A stretch of 64,000 bases of DNA from Hamiltosporidium tvaerminnensis (Eukaryota; Microsporidia; Dubosqiidae), in NCBI GenBank assembly GCA_022605425.2, contig CM061249.1, forward strand, positions 62,001 through 126,000, in the 5' to 3' direction. The notes under the pieces are model-generated. The model ran no database searches. It worked only from the letters and a program-made list of their open reading frames with translations, and was not told where the DNA came from. This document shows, in pieces, positions 1 to 13,225 of this stretch. Numbering within the stretch: the first letter of the stretch is position 1; the number at the start of each line of letters is the position of its first letter. Made by a program: the position numbers and the translations under genes.

Positions 1-3000
1 AAGCGTTCTAAAAAAAAGGTGAATTTACTTATAGTAGATAAAATAAACAAAAAAATGTTTTGTAAGAATCTCTTCTAAATTGGGAAGAAAAGTAATATAT
101 AAAATAAGAAAAAAATAAAGAAAAAATAAAAAAAACTGTTTTACTAAGAAAAATTTAATATGTAAATTTGAATTGGATTGTCACGGAGGAAATTAAACTT
201 GCTATTCCATGCTAGCCAAAACCAAAAAAAAAATTTAAACACTAACTTAATTGGTTTAGTTAATTATTTTTAGTATGTTTCGTAATCTTTCTTTAAAGAT
301 GAATCATGATAAAGAGATTCTGAAGTCTAGGTAATGTTTATAAAATAGTTGGTCTGAAATAATACAGGGAGAAGAATGTGATGAATTGGGATAGTATTAT
401 GGTATGTAGAGATACATTTTCAAGGTGCATTTTTCAAAAAGGGAGATAGAGGGAAGTAAGTAGGTTGGGTAAAAAAACGTGTAATAAAAAGTTAGTGTGT
501 TAGTCAGAATAAAAACGGGCATCACTTGTCTTTTTCTTTAAGCTTTTAGTTCAGTTCTTGAAATTTGATTTAATTCGGATTATCTCTTAGAGTGATCACC
601 CAACCCTGAAGGAGTTTGGATCAATTACATATTTGAGTTCAAAAATACCTTTATTCTATCTGTAAATATTTAAATATTAAAAACAATTTAAATTTGATAG
701 TGACTTTTTTGAAAATTTGTTACTATAAAAGCTCCGATTGTTTATATTGTTTTATTTTTGTCTACATTTTACTAAAAAGTGAATTTTTCTACATACTTTT
801 TTTGAAAAATTGCGTTTTCAAAAACCGTATAAAGTTATTTTTAGATTCCCTTGAATTCTTTGTACAAATTCAAAATATTTTGTTCCGTTTTAGTATTCTA
901 TAACTTTTTACAATTCATTGCAAATTTTTTAGTCAGTTATATATTTTTTACCTTCCTGCTAGTTTGGTTTAGTTAGTACTGTATAAATTTAAATGTAATT
1001 GTATATTTATATTTATTAAAATTTTAACCTTTATAATTTTTTTACATATTTAAAATTGTCTACTATTTTCATGTATCCATTTATGATAAATATATATACC
1101 AGGGCTTAATAATATCTATAAATTGTCTTATTCCTTCTACTTCTACCTACTATGTGCAAAATTCTAGCTTTTTTTGTGAGAAAATTAAGATTTTTGATAA
1201 ATATACGACTTTCTTTGAATAATAATTACTTTCTAAATTAAAAAAAATATTGCCAAGCCGAAAATATTAAGTTCAAATTTGTTTGAAAGAATCTATTAAA
1301 CGTACAAATTTAACTTTTCAAACAAATTACTAAAGTGATATAGCACCTTAGCATATTTCATTCTGAATTTATGTGTTACCTTCGCAAATTATATTCAAAT
1401 TAAGAAATTGAAAATTTTCAGAAGAGTTTTTAGTCGTAAAAAAGTACATTTAAAATGAAGACAAATTGTTTTTTTTCGTTATGAAAATACCGAATTTTGA
1501 GCAACACTCATGTTAATAGTTTTTTAGGAAATATGCATCAAGTTATTTTTTTTTTATTTTTTAGTAATTTACAAAAATAAAAAATTTGAAAGTACGTTTA
1601 TGATTAGGGGGTTTATCTTAAAATTATGGTTGATTAATTCTAAACTTCGGAGGTGCATGTTTTTAGCTATTTAATCACAATTAGGAAGTAAATTTTTCGT
1701 TTTATATAATATTACTTTTTATGTCTATTATTCAGTTAGAGAATATATCAAAACAGTCAGTTCTATGATTTCTTAAAAGATTTAAGTGTTTTGTAGAATT
1801 CGTTTTATCATAGGCTAAAAATTTTTTTTTGAAATATATTAAAAGTTGATTATTTTATATGCTCCTATAGTTTACTTGAAAAAAGAAAATCTTAAGAAAA
1901 CCTGGTAAATTATAAGTTTAACCGGTCTTGGATCTAGGTTTGAAACTTTTATTTAAGAATAGCTTGTTAAAAACATTAGATTGAGTAAGTAAAATTTCTT
2001 CCTTCTTTGCCACTTATATTTGATAAATATGTAGGTCCAGAGGTTAAAAATATATTATGCATTTTGTGTAGACAGATAGCAAAAAACATCGATAATTCTA
2101 ATCGTTAGAATATTGCAGAAAAAAATTTAAAGAAATTGTTTTTGCGACTAATATTTTTTTTAAAAAAACGAAAAAGAAACAAATTAATTTATATATTGAC
2201 TTAATTTGTATGTATTTTCTAATTTAAGAAAATACTATAAACTTTATGTAGATTTGCATTTTAAAGAAAACGAAAGACTGATCTAAAGAAATTTTATGTG
2301 GTTTGTACACTTTTCATACTTTTTTTCAGACGATCGGGCCTACTAGTAATTTAAAAACACTTTTTTATAAAATTAGGCTTATGTCTTTTTTAAGAACGTA
2401 GTAATTTTAGAATTGATAGGTTTGAAAGAAATATCGTTAATACTTTTCGGTTTCGTTTCTAATTATAGAATAAAATTAAGTATTCTTTCTATTCAACACT
2501 GTGAATATTAGAAGTTCTTCTTATGTACTTGGTTAACGTATTTCTATTTACTATACTCAATATCATACAAGGGTTTTTTTGTAATTAGAATATATATATT
2601 TTCCAGATAAAAGCAAGTATATACTGTTTAACTGTAAAATAAAATAGATATCTTCAACAGGGGTTTAGAAATACTTTTTACTAAAAATCAGTACTTAGAC
2701 CTGTTTTTAAAATTTATATAATCTAACTTTTCATATAAAACCTAAATTTATACAGACATATAGAAAAATTTGGTTATTTTATTAAAAAATGATCAGAGTA
2801 GTTTTAGTTTTCCCAGTATTTTTATAGAGAAGGTTTGTTTTATAAGCTAAAAATGGTCTTTATGGTCTATTCTTATATTAGAGCATATGCCAGATACAAT
2901 GATTTCAAAAGGGTAAGATATTTATCTATATTATCAGGATGACAGGGGCTATTCTTTTGATTCTTTGATTTTACCAATTTATATTTATTATATTAAAAAC

Positions 3001-3700
3001 TATAAATTAGCGTACGTTATTAATCTCGAGCATCTTCTATATCAAAACATTTCATATTTCTATGTCTTATTGCTCTTCTGTCATTGGGTAGTATTTTGTA
3101 TACTCTTTGATAACTTTGTTTCACTATATTTTCCTATAAGCCTTATATCAAATACCCCTTATTTACTATTTTTATGATATTCGCTGAATAATTTATTTCA
3201 AACTTTAGGTTGTTAGGTGATATGATTTCGGAAAATTCTAATATAGGATTATTTGCAAAATTCCAGAGAATATTCATAGACTAGTATAAATAATTTGTTA
3301 ATCTCGTGAAAAATTCGGATTTGCTCAAACAAGTGATTATATTTGATTTTAAAAGTCTAATATATAATCCTATCAGCAACAATCTGTGTTAATGTAAATC
3401 TTATTCAATGAGCCTGATTGCGAAAAAAAAATTGTAATTTAAGATGAAAACTTTTACTTTGAGCATATACACGAAATGAATTAATACATTGCAGCTAAAC
3501 ACGTTATGGCAGTCAGTTAAGCAAATTGTATAAATGTTTTATGAACAATTTGAACTTTATTTTACTTATCCCACAGTTCTTACTGAAAAATATTAAGTTT
3601 GAAATTCTGTTCATAAGCTATCTTTAAAAACTCATATATAATCTAATAAGATTTATGCAAATAGTGCGCCAATTTCTATACGGATCAAAAAGTTCGTCCT
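1..3700. other. AT-rich gene-free stretch
   Basis: No ORF in any frame has protein-like composition or a recognisable motif. The short ORFs here (for example 694-903 and 2965-3177) are Phe/Leu/Tyr/Ile-rich translations of T-rich DNA. No RNA gene or tandem array was seen. Confidence 0.7.
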
Positions 3701-3975
3701 GCTAACTGTAGTAATACAGTGAAGGAGTGTGTCATATACAAGACAAGCACTATCTGTGTTATAGTGCTGCTTGTAGTTAAGGGTATTAATTCTTTTGTTG
3801 TTATTCAAAAGGTGTTAAGCTCTATACAGTGTTATAGGCGTGTGTTAGTAACAATAGTGCAAAAATATCTGCTTAATATTCTAAGGTTTTCTAATTGTTT
3901 GATGGGGTTTAATTATGGTAGTATAGAAATTTCCAGAATTTTTAAAATATTTAAATAAAATTTTCTTGTCTTGCC

Positions 3976-4347
3976 ATGGCTACAAAATATTCCTTAGCTC
4001 ATTCTGATAAAAACACGAAATATCCGACTTATAATAAAGTTGCACAGAGAAAAACACTAAGAGACAGAACAAATACAGTAAACGAACATGTTCAACTACT
4101 TTGCAATGGCTGTGGGAACATAGGTAGAAACTCCAATTTGCACCTAGATAAGACATCTACAAGAACTTCAGATCTATGTGCGGAATGTACAGACAAGACT
4201 CGTTGTACTAGTAAGAAACAAACTGAACAAAATAATGAATTGAATACAGCAGAAGTATTGCGGACCGTTCAAGCTGTTAAACCAAGGGTACGGGGTAGAG
4301 ACTTGGGTGATACGCCGCATGAACAGACAGTCTCGTTAAACAGCTAA
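3976..4347 (+). CDS. ORF1-like Cys-rich fragment of the retrotransposon
   Basis: This 123-residue ORF starts at an ATG just after the tail-like sequence at 3905-3965. It is basic and polar, with two Cys pairs (CNGC near residue 43 and CAEC near residue 68) that could bind zinc. Its position ahead of the endonuclease frame suggests the N-terminal part of ORF1, which binds RNA in this class. No family was recognised from sequence alone. It is followed after 9 bases by another ORF in the same orientation, so ORF1 is probably broken into pieces. Confidence 0.4.
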   Translation: MATKYSLAHSDKNTKYPTYNKVAQRKTLRDRTNTVNEHVQLLCNGCGNIGRNSNLHLDKTSTRTSDLCAECTDKTRCTSKKQTEQNNELNTAEVLRTVQAVKPRVRGRDLGDTPHEQTVSLNS

Positions 4348-4356
4348 CTAAACAAC

Positions 4357-5532
4357 ATGTCAAAAAAGAAATACCATCATCATCCTAAAGCTGACTCCTC
4401 TTCTTTTCTTTCTGATCATACAAATAACACCCAAGATAATATTTTTCAAAAATCAAGAGCAGGGAAAAATGTTTTACCCTCTGTTATGGAAAAGGCACAT
4501 TTGAAAAAAGGTAAGGATGTCGATTGGATAGAAACATAAGATACATCATTAACAAAATATCATAATGCAAACGTGGTAAATGAGATGACTGATGCTACTG
4601 ATAAAAGAACACGAATTCTGATACCACAACACTCTATGAGACAACACAGATTACACACATCAACAATACGCTCACTAGCAGCAGAAATAAAACCACAGGT
4701 AAGATACTTTCAAGACTCAGAGTCAGAGTTCATATACGTACAGTCCCGAAACAGAACACGCTCGGAGGTGGTACGGACGTGGCAAAGCAACAGAAAAGTA
4801 TCTCTGTAAGGCTTGAGGATAAACCTTGAAGCTTGAATCACATTCAAAAAATTGAGAAACCCTATAGGAAACGAAGTTTGGAAACAACAAATAGTGAAAA
4901 AGGAGAAGATCAAGTACAGAAAAGAAATTCCAAGCAGATATCAAGGAGACCATAAGTGACAAATCGGAGGTAGCCATCTCAGTAAGATACAATATTCTAA
5001 AGAAGAAAGAATAAATGAAGCAGAAGTGTAGCCCAATTAAACTAACTGCTGGTGCAACTAGCGCTTATAACACAAGAGAAATCACCTTTTACAAATGCTA
5101 GACACGTTTTACTATACTTTGGCAATATAACTTCTAAAAAAATATCACTATATCCGCTCGCTTTGAAGAACATTCAACCGGCTGCTAGTAAGTTGGTTGT
5201 AAACATTAAGTTTATCTCTAATACTGTGTTAGAAGTGATATGCAAAGAGTCTGTGCAAATTGAGGTGATTAGAGTGTTTAGAAAGCTTAGAGCCAAACAC
5301 TTTATTAACTCGCCTGAAGTGGATAGTAATGGTCTTTTGGAAATAAGAAGTTATTTACCTAAATGAAGAAGATTAAAGAAAGACAGGGCAACAAGAACGA
5401 CAAACTAAGAATGCTAGCAGTTCGTATACTCAAGAGTAAAGGAATCGAACTACACGAGATGATAAAAAGTCTCAATATTGAAACCAATGATATTGAGATA
5501 GATTACTCCTCGGGCTTTAACAATAAACCCTA
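4357..5532 (+). pseudogene. ORF1 remnants of the APE-type element
   Basis: Several short, hydrophilic, same-strand reading frames follow one another: 4357-4539, 4573-4809, 5052-5366 and a 56-codon frame from 5363 to 5532. The last two overlap at an ATGA. The 5052-5366 frame has an alternating hydrophobic pattern (HVLLYFGN, LVVNIKFISN, LLEIRSYLPK) that could be a degraded RNA-recognition-like fold, but this is only a suggestion. The final frame ends immediately before the endonuclease coding region begins in another frame, consistent with an ORF1/ORF2 boundary. Stops and frame changes show decay. Confidence 0.4.
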
Positions 5533-5536
5533 GTAT

Positions 5537-5927
5537 TTTTAAAGTAGGGTATATCAATATTGGGGGATTATCTGGTAATAAAATTTTTAACATAAATAAT
5601 TTGATTCAAAGACATGAGTTGGACATCCTCAGAGTGGCTGAAACACGGAGAGATAATATAACGCCACTCTTAAGAGGATATAAAGTTTTAAACAGTAAGA
5701 AATCTGTCCAAGTAAGAGACAGATACTCAAACAAAGAAGGTATAATAGTATTAGGTAGGAATAGGATTGTTAGTGAGGCAATTGACAATATAATAGATGA
5801 AGGGGTTTCAATTAAAGTGAATGAGCAAATTTTTATTTTTATATATAGACCCCCAAAAAGTACAGAATTTAACATCGTAAAACCTACATTAAACCAATAC
5901 CTGTATAAAAGATTATACATTTTATGA
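5537..5927 (+). pseudogene. Apurinic-type endonuclease domain, N-terminal part
   Basis: The frame open across about 5535-5927 reads VGYINIGGLSGNK, then a helix ending HELDILRVAETR, then GIIVLGRN and FIYRPPKS. These are the beta-strand/N, the ELDILxxxETR and the YRPP blocks seen at the start of the APE-like endonuclease of L1/jockey/CR1-type retrotransposons, which nicks target DNA for reverse transcription. The domain stops early: the downstream catalytic SDH-type block is not found intact before about 6180. The first part lies upstream of any ATG in this frame. It is a broken domain, not a working enzyme. Confidence 0.7.
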
Positions 5928-6180
5928 GACTATAACTTATAACAACACAAGACACTTTTACAGCAAATTTTAGATAACCACGCAATGTATGGATTGTCAG
6001 AGATCGACATTCTAACAAATACATACAAAGACAATAATAAAGAATCAAAACCTGATAAGATATTTACAAAAACGATAGTAGATATTAAGATTTCTACGAT
6101 TGTGGGATTAAATCACAAGCTATTTATATTAAAACCGATAGAAATACAAAAAAAAGAAAACTAAGTATAATATAAGACTC

Positions 6181-8032
6181 TTGACTAGACTAAAAGTAGT
6201 AGAAAATATTACAAATAAAATAGAGATTTTAATTAAGAAGAATGCGAATATTATAAGAACTCTAAATATCAATGACTATTGCGCAGCTTTACATAATATC
6301 ATACTTTCTGGTGTATATAGACTCAGAATACGCAAACAAAGTCGTACGAACTTCAATCCAGTCATTCAGCACATTAGTAGAGCACGTGAAAAAGCAAGGC
6401 ACAATAATCCAATCTTGTATGAAAGGTTATATAAAGAAGTAAAGAATTTAACGAAAAACCTACCGGATACTAAAACTCGTGACCTAAAAGTAGAACACAT
6501 TGGTTTAAAAACATCACAATTAGAAGCCATTATGAATTTCCATGGTAACGCAATCCCAAACAATAGACAAAATAATAGTAAAGAATTACTTAATAGCTTT
6601 GTTTTAGATGGGAAGATAACAAGCTTAGAGGAAACAGTAAATTGGATAAAAGTTACCACAATAGTTTATTTAGCAAACACACCATACAGAGAAAAAAAAA
6701 GATACACCAGCTATCTGTTGATGAGGTAGAGAAATGTATGAAAATATTAAAAGGTGGCAAAGCGGGTGGGATTTGCGGTATTAAGAATGAATTCCTTAAG
6801 ATTTGTCCGCGCAACTTTATAGTAGAGCTTACCTACATGTTTAACAATATTTTTAGGGACAAAGAGATTCCTTTGCTTCGGAAGAAACACATGATACAAC
6901 CAATACCCAAAGGTGATAGCGAGTTTAGATCTATTTCATTGATAGATAAAACACGTAAACTATTTGAAAAACTAATTTTTCGCAAATTTGAGGTAAGCTG
7001 ACAAGACAACAAGCTGGTTTTAGACTGAAGCATTCGACCATTAACCACCCCTTAACAATTACACTAGATTAAGACATGGCAAAAGGAGAAGGAATCTGTG
7101 TTACTTTGGATAATTCCAAAGCATATGACAGTGTATATCGTAAGAGGTTGTACGAGAAACTAATGATAAAGCAGAAGTTTTCAAGAGAAGATACAATTCT
7201 AATAGCTGCACTGATCGAGAAAAAAGAGTAAAAGATCAACACATTAATAGAAAATAATAATTGAAAACTGCTGCTCTTGGATTACCTAGGGAAGCATTTT
7301 ATCTCAAATTTTATTTAACGTGTTTATTGATGATATCGTAAAGAGAATGCCAGAGCATCTGGTATCATACATAACTATTTCCGCAGACGACATTTCATTA
7401 TTTAGCTCACGGCATAGCACAATGCAATACAGATAGATCAATGTCAATCGCACGCGAATGTCAAAAGATATGAATTAAACACAAGGAAATGTTTTTACAA
7501 TGCTTCAACGGATCACGATTTCTATGTAGATGGTACCAGGTTGGAAAAACAAGTCCCGCTGAAATATTAAGGATATTTTTTTAACAATAAATGTGCAAGT
7601 ACCATGAAAATCCTTATAGTCATAAGGCAAAAATCCGTTAGAGCGGCAGTGATTACAAATAAGTTACTAAAAAAGACACAATATAGTAATTATAACCTGC
7701 AATATTATCAATCAAAATTAAGAATGTATACTAGATTTATACGCCCTCATATAGATTATTATGCCCAGCTGCTCGGTTGTAATGAAACGTTTAATGAAGG
7801 CACCGATAGGATAGAAAAAGGCATAATAAAATATCTATATAAAATTTATTTCAAAACGCCAACGAAGATCTTATACGCATTATTTCCCTTGGAAAATACA
7901 AAGCAAAGAGCAGATAGACTTAGGAGCAATGTTGCTTATAAGATCATACACACAAGAAAAACACTTTTAAGATGGATATTCAAGCCGAATAAATCCAAAA
8001 ATATTAGCAATTTAAAGAAAAATTACAAGTAA
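6181..8032 (+). pseudogene. Reverse transcriptase of the APE-type element, broken
   Basis: Reverse transcriptase blocks appear in order but in different frames. A helical pre-RT part covers 6181-6729. The fingers lie in 6642-7001 (KGGKAGGICGIKNEFLK, then QPIPKGDSEFRSISLIDKTRKLFE). QQAGFR-HST lies near 7010-7045. The catalytic strand TLDNSKAYDSVYRKRLYEKL is near 7105-7165. FNVFIDDI is near 7315-7340 and the SADDISLF active-site block is near 7383-7405. The C-terminal thumb-like part (YTRFIRPHIDYYAQLLG) is in 7604-8032. Stops and frame changes between the blocks (for example after 7001) show that the gene is dead. The motif set is diagnostic of RT; clade placement would need a tree. Confidence 0.8.
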
Positions 8033-8599
8033 ATCAAGAATAAGATTTAGGGAAATGAATTTAAAGCAAAATATAATAGCTGGCAAAGAGAAAATTTGCG
8101 CTTTAAATTCCAAATCTTTAACTCTTTCGAGAATCCAAGGCAGCACAATTTCAAAAGGATTCCAACAACAAGATTTAAAGCTTTTTTAGATATTCTTACT
8201 CCAGACTATAAAAGAGAAAATATAATTAAAATTTTAAAAAAAATTTATTCAGCATAATATAGATCACCCAAGTTAGTGGGGTAAATATTGGCCTTATTAA
8301 GCCACAAGATACGAATTAGCAGGTACGTTAGGGCAGGGAGCCCGCAAGGGACGTTCTGCCATATTTAAAAAATTTTTACCAGTTAATATTTTAAAGCAGA
8401 TCAGGTTGAGAAGATACCCATGAAACAAGACAATCTGGAACCTCAAGGAATTCTATATGAGGCTTCGTGGAAATATAAGGGCTAGATGAAACTGTAGTAA
8501 CAGGTGTTATTAATTATACCAGGAGTAGGGGTTTAACTGTGTGTAAATTCTGAAATTTTTCAGAACTTAAAAATATTTAAATAACACTTTCTTTTCCTA

Positions 8600-10683
8600 A
8601 CCCTATTCTCCCACGATCCTTTATCATTTAAGATTTTTAGCTTTGAGATATCTTTCCATCATTTCTTTCTTAATCTTCTTTTTTAAAAAATTACCAGATC
8701 TGAAGCTCTAGTTAAGTATCTAGGTCTAATATTTTTAAAAAAATCAATAGAATAGAAGTTATAAGAAAAAAAACCAAACTTCTTAAATTAAAAGAAAATA
8801 TATTTTCTGCGATTCGCACGTTCAAAAAAAGTCGCTTTTAAAAAATTTTTGTCATATGTAACTTTTCGATATTGAATCTAAAAATATTGGTAATTTAAAT
8901 CCGTAAAGAAAACAAAATGTAATATTTATCATTACATTTCTGCGTCTTCGTGACAGGTTTTGGCATTAATTCCCAAGGCGAATTCTTTATTTTAAATCTT
9001 ACAAAATTTTTAGATCATAAAGTCTATTCAAGTAAGTTTAATAATGAATATTGTATTAAGCTTTAGATTTTCTATATTCTTCTATAATTCTGATGCTAAT
9101 GTTTTCTGAGTACATTATATCTGAACGGCGATTTTTTTCCATAAATATTAAATGTATAATTTACATGTTCAGATTATAATTTTACACTCTCTATTTTTTT
9201 GGCTGTTTAGAATACATATTTGTAACTTCTACTAAATCGTAACACCTTGAGCACAAAAATATTGTAAGAGTTTTTGAGCCTTCTAAGACTACAAAAATTA
9301 TGCATTTTTTAAATATCATCTGTGAGTGTCTTGAATGTAAGACTATTTTGATATAAATAGCTGTATCATGGGTTTACTATAACTCTCTTCAGTAAATTCA
9401 TTGAAATAAATCACTCTCGCTAAGATAGATAGATTCATATGAAAATATCTAAAATAGAAGCAAAAAAAAGACTGAACTTACTGAATTAAGCATCGAAATT
9501 GACGATTATCTTGGTACCATATCTTCTGTAATTTTATATTCTATTATCACTTGAAACTGTTAGTCCTATATCTTCTTCGTTTTCTCAACACAAGGAATTT
9601 CAATTATTTTATCCCAATATGCTACCATTATGTTCCGTAAAGTCTGGATTATGGCCAGAAAAAAACTTAAACTTTTAAATTTAACTAAAAAATATTCACA
9701 ATAGGTTTCCCTACATAATTTTTTTTTACTGAAAAAATTTGATAGAACCCATGATACACTACCATTTTACTTTATGCCGAAAATCTTAATTGAAACTAAA
9801 TATCGGTTTGATATCTGAACCAGATATTTCTAACATCAAAAAATTACAATCTTTTATTCATAATTTTTTCTAAGCGATTTAACTGCTAAAATGATACATA
9901 GTCAATAGCATGAAAACAATTTGATCAGATATTTTCGTAGTTTTTGATTTTTTTTCGGGAGGTAGTGACTAACATCGTTCCTACATGAGAAATTCAACGT
10001 AATATTTCCTTTTTAACGAATATTTTATAATATATTGGAAATAATCTAATCTTTGGATTTATCCTGAAAGGAATCCTTCTACTGTGTCAACATTGTTCCG
10101 TTAAAAATCTTTTTATTTTCATAGAAAGTTCTCTAAGCGTATTCATGACGAATCTTGTATCTTTGGTTTTTAAAACTCTGAAATTTTTACATTCTTCTCA
10201 TTAGTAATTGTTATATAATTTTTTTGATTCTTGAGTGCGATAAATTCTTTTGGCCTGTGAATTTGTACGTAAATTATATAACAGAAGAATAAATAATAGC
10301 CTTACTTCGAATTCGTTATTGTATGTGCCATTCTTTTCCTATACAGCGGCGCTTCTGTGCATTTGTATTCTTACCTTAAATTATGCTTCTACTTTTTTAG
10401 TTTTTTTACATATAGAGTACCAAGTCTGACTTTTCTATAATTTTCTTTGCTTTCATCACCATTGCAAATTTTTTTCTTTTAATTTTTTTAAAAAAGCATT
10501 TTGAATATTTTTCGCGTTTATTTAAATAAATGTTTCTTCGTTTGATATCATATCAAAGTATTTAAAAATAAATAAATTAGTAATCTTATATTTTTGAATA
10601 AAAATAATTGAGTCGGTTGTAAATTTAGCCCATTAAAAAATTTGGATATTATTACGAATTGGTATTAAAATTTTTTAAAAATA
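8600..10683. other. AT-rich gene-free stretch
   Basis: Nothing protein-like or RNA-like was seen in this stretch between two retroelements. It is mostly T-rich on the plus strand with many stops. Confidence 0.65.
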
Positions 10684-10696
10684 TTACAAAAATATC

Positions 10697-11567
10697 AAAA
10701 CGAAAACTCCATTCAAAGCTATATAATGCAAGAAAAAATGAGCTTGTAAGTGTTAGTGACTCTTCAAGGTGGCTAAAGAGAGGAAATATTAGGCCACGAA
10801 ATGAAGCTGTGTTCTGCTATATCCAGGATAGAAATGTATTCTGGGGAGCAGATGGTGTGTGTCAACATTGTGGGAAGTCTGGTAAGACTGTAGATCATCT
10901 AGCAACTAGATGTGAAAAAATGCTAGGCCATGATTACACTAGACGGCATAATGAAGTGGTTAGATGCCTACACCTACTTCTTCTAAATAGATATAAGTTT
11001 AAGTCTTCCAAACGAATAAGGAGTCACTCAGTTCAAGAAATTCTTGATAATGAGTACGCAGAGATAAGAGTGGACACCAGAATAAAAACTGATGTTAAAA
11101 TTCGGAATAACAGACCGGACATATTTATTTTAGATAAGAAGAAGAATAAGATAACACTCATTGAAGTAGGAATCACTTCCCAAGATTCACTTCAAATAGT
11201 TGAAACTGAAAAACTTAGGAAGTATGACCTGTTAGCCAATGATTTGGGTCTCATTTATAAGTGTAGTGTTGAGATAATCCCTTATGTGATGACCTGGGAC
11301 GGTATTGTGACAAAATACCATAAATCTCATCTTAAAAGACTAGAAATACCCATGTATGTAGAGGCATACATTCAGTCTATAGTACTTAAGAATACAGTCG
11401 AAACAATTTCCTTTGATCGACGAAGAGGACTTGAGTCAGGACTAAATGCCGAAGAGAGCTGGGAGAGAGCGTCAATGGGTGTTATTATGAGATCAGAGGG
11501 GCATGAGGAACCAACACCCCCTTTAAAAGAAGAGAAGAGAGAGGAAGATGGTGAAAAAAAATTTTAA
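10697..11567 (+). pseudogene. C-terminal fragment of RLE retrotransposon protein
   Basis: The open frame carries the end of the element protein: the CCHC finger (CQHCGKSGKTVDHLATRC) and the PD-(D/E)XK-like restriction endonuclease domain (NNRPDIFILD, then TLIEVGI). It has no reverse transcriptase and no start of its own; the open frame continues from flanking DNA at 10659, so there is no reason to expect translation. Near 11552 an A-run and small changes shift the frame relative to the full-length copy, so the last ~25 residues are lost and the frame ends EKKF. It is a dead passenger of a truncated insertion. Confidence 0.9.
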
Positions 11568-11735
11568 ACCAAAAAATAAAGCACCCCTTATTTCACAAGG
11601 AGGAACCACTTTAGAGGAACCGACCAATAACATAAATGAAGAGTCGGATTTGGAAGAGACAATAGTGTTTAAAGAGGTAGAAGAAAACATATAAAAATGG
11701 TAAAAATGTTTTAACCCAGAATTTTATTAAATAAG
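10697..11735 (+). mobile_element. 5'-truncated RLE-type (R2/R4-like) retrotransposon copy with TSD
   Basis: The sequence is almost identical to the 3' portion of the full-length element at 49314-53080, starting at the equivalent of about 52042. It is bounded by a perfect 13-bp direct repeat, TTACAAAAATATC, at 10684-10696 and 11736-11748. A 5' truncation with an intact 3' end and flanking target-site duplication is the signature of target-primed reverse transcription. The few differences from the full-length copy suggest recent insertion. Confidence 0.95.
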
Positions 11736-11749
11736 TTACAAAAATATCT

Positions 11750-13225
11750 AATTTCATTTTTTTTGAATCTTGACCACATGGATATTGTATTTGATAAGAA
11801 AAAAACCAAATATTTATAAAAAAAATGTTTAGATTCCATTTGACAAATAAAGAATGGCTCTGAATTTAATTTATTGTGTTGGTATTTATGGCTTTATGTG
11901 AATGAAGCATAACCAATAACATTATTCAAGACGCTATGTTACAAAAACTATTGACCTTTTAATTCATTTTATTAGTCTGATTTTTTGTAAAAATTATTTT
12001 GAGAATCTAAGTGAATATAATGGTAAATATTTGCTTCCATTTCATCGGTTGTTGCCTTTATTTCCTTCTAATATGTTTGAACATTGAAATTCAATTTCTC
12101 TTGTAAATTTATTTTCTCAATTTATTTCTAAAATATTTCTTTTATATTTGGATTTTATTTGACACCCGATAAAAGTTCCATGCATATATACACTTTATGG
12201 ATTACTCCTGTATCTAGATTAATTTGATAATTTAATTATTTATTTTGCTACCACCGAGTATTTGACAATATTTTTTTTCTAATTAAGCTATGTTACTAAT
12301 AAATTTCCATTTAAATATTATCATTGGGTCTATGAAAGTATTTTAATTGATACTCTGTACTTTCAGAGTAACTTCTAGTAATGTTATATTTTAATTTTAT
12401 GTCATTTTATTACAAACTGATTATGTACGACAATTAAATACAAACTCTGGTCAGTATCTAGACTTGTACGTATACGCTTAAATTTTTGCGACAGTTGATT
12501 TCGATATTATATGCATTCTTATAGTCGCTATCATGTTTGATCTCTACCGAAAAAAACACAATAAAGACTATTGTTTTCTATCTTTAGTATACTTTGAAAA
12601 TCCTCATTATTGTCTAAGGCTTATTAAAAATTTATTTAGAATAGATTTTTCTAATTATTCTAGAAGCCATATTTTTTATTTATTTAGGGCTTGAAAGGAA
12701 AACCAATAAACAGATCTCCGAGATTTTGACTTTCATCACATGAATTTAAGTATTTTGTATACTCATTCGCGTCATACTCCAATGGTTTTTTAAGGCGTTG
12801 GAAATCTTAATATTTACTATTTACACTTAAAACCAATTGTGCTATTCTAGTAATTGAAACATTAAATATATGTTTTTCATTTTTTTACAACCAAAATTTT
12901 TATTTGTATGAAATGTAAATCCTAATATTAATTTTTGGTGTATTATTGACCAAATCTACCTGATGTAATAATTCAAAACGAAAATATGCTTCTGCGTGTT
13001 TATGTGATAATGAGGAAATAAAATATTCTTGATTTCTTATTTCACTTACATTCATCGGAAAACCTCTTTTATATTCTTATTTTATCAAGCTCTTATTGTT
13101 ATATAAATGAATTTTAATTAATCAAAGTGGTCTGATGAAAAAAAGAGGCAATAATATAAGATTTTACATCTTTTTATTCAAAAAAATATATTCTAAACTA
13201 ATATTTTAGAAACGGTCAAAAAAGG
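11750..13225. other. AT-rich gene-free stretch
   Basis: No coding or RNA feature could be supported here. Confidence 0.6.

Larger units (their letters stand above)
3900..8590 (+). mobile_element. Decayed APE-type non-LTR retrotransposon
   Basis: The order is ORF1-like fragments, an apurinic-type endonuclease start, reverse transcriptase blocks and a C-terminal region, all on the plus strand and spread over several frames with stops. This is the layout of two-ORF LINEs of the jockey/CR1/L1-like kind. The DNA is less AT-rich than its flanks. The 3' untranslated part (about 8040-8590) ends in an A/T-rich tail around 8560-8590. A closely similar tail-like sequence lies just before the first ORF at 3905-3965, so a second, mostly lost copy may have sat head-to-tail upstream. 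No target-site duplication was found. The exact clade is uncertain. Confidence 0.75.
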
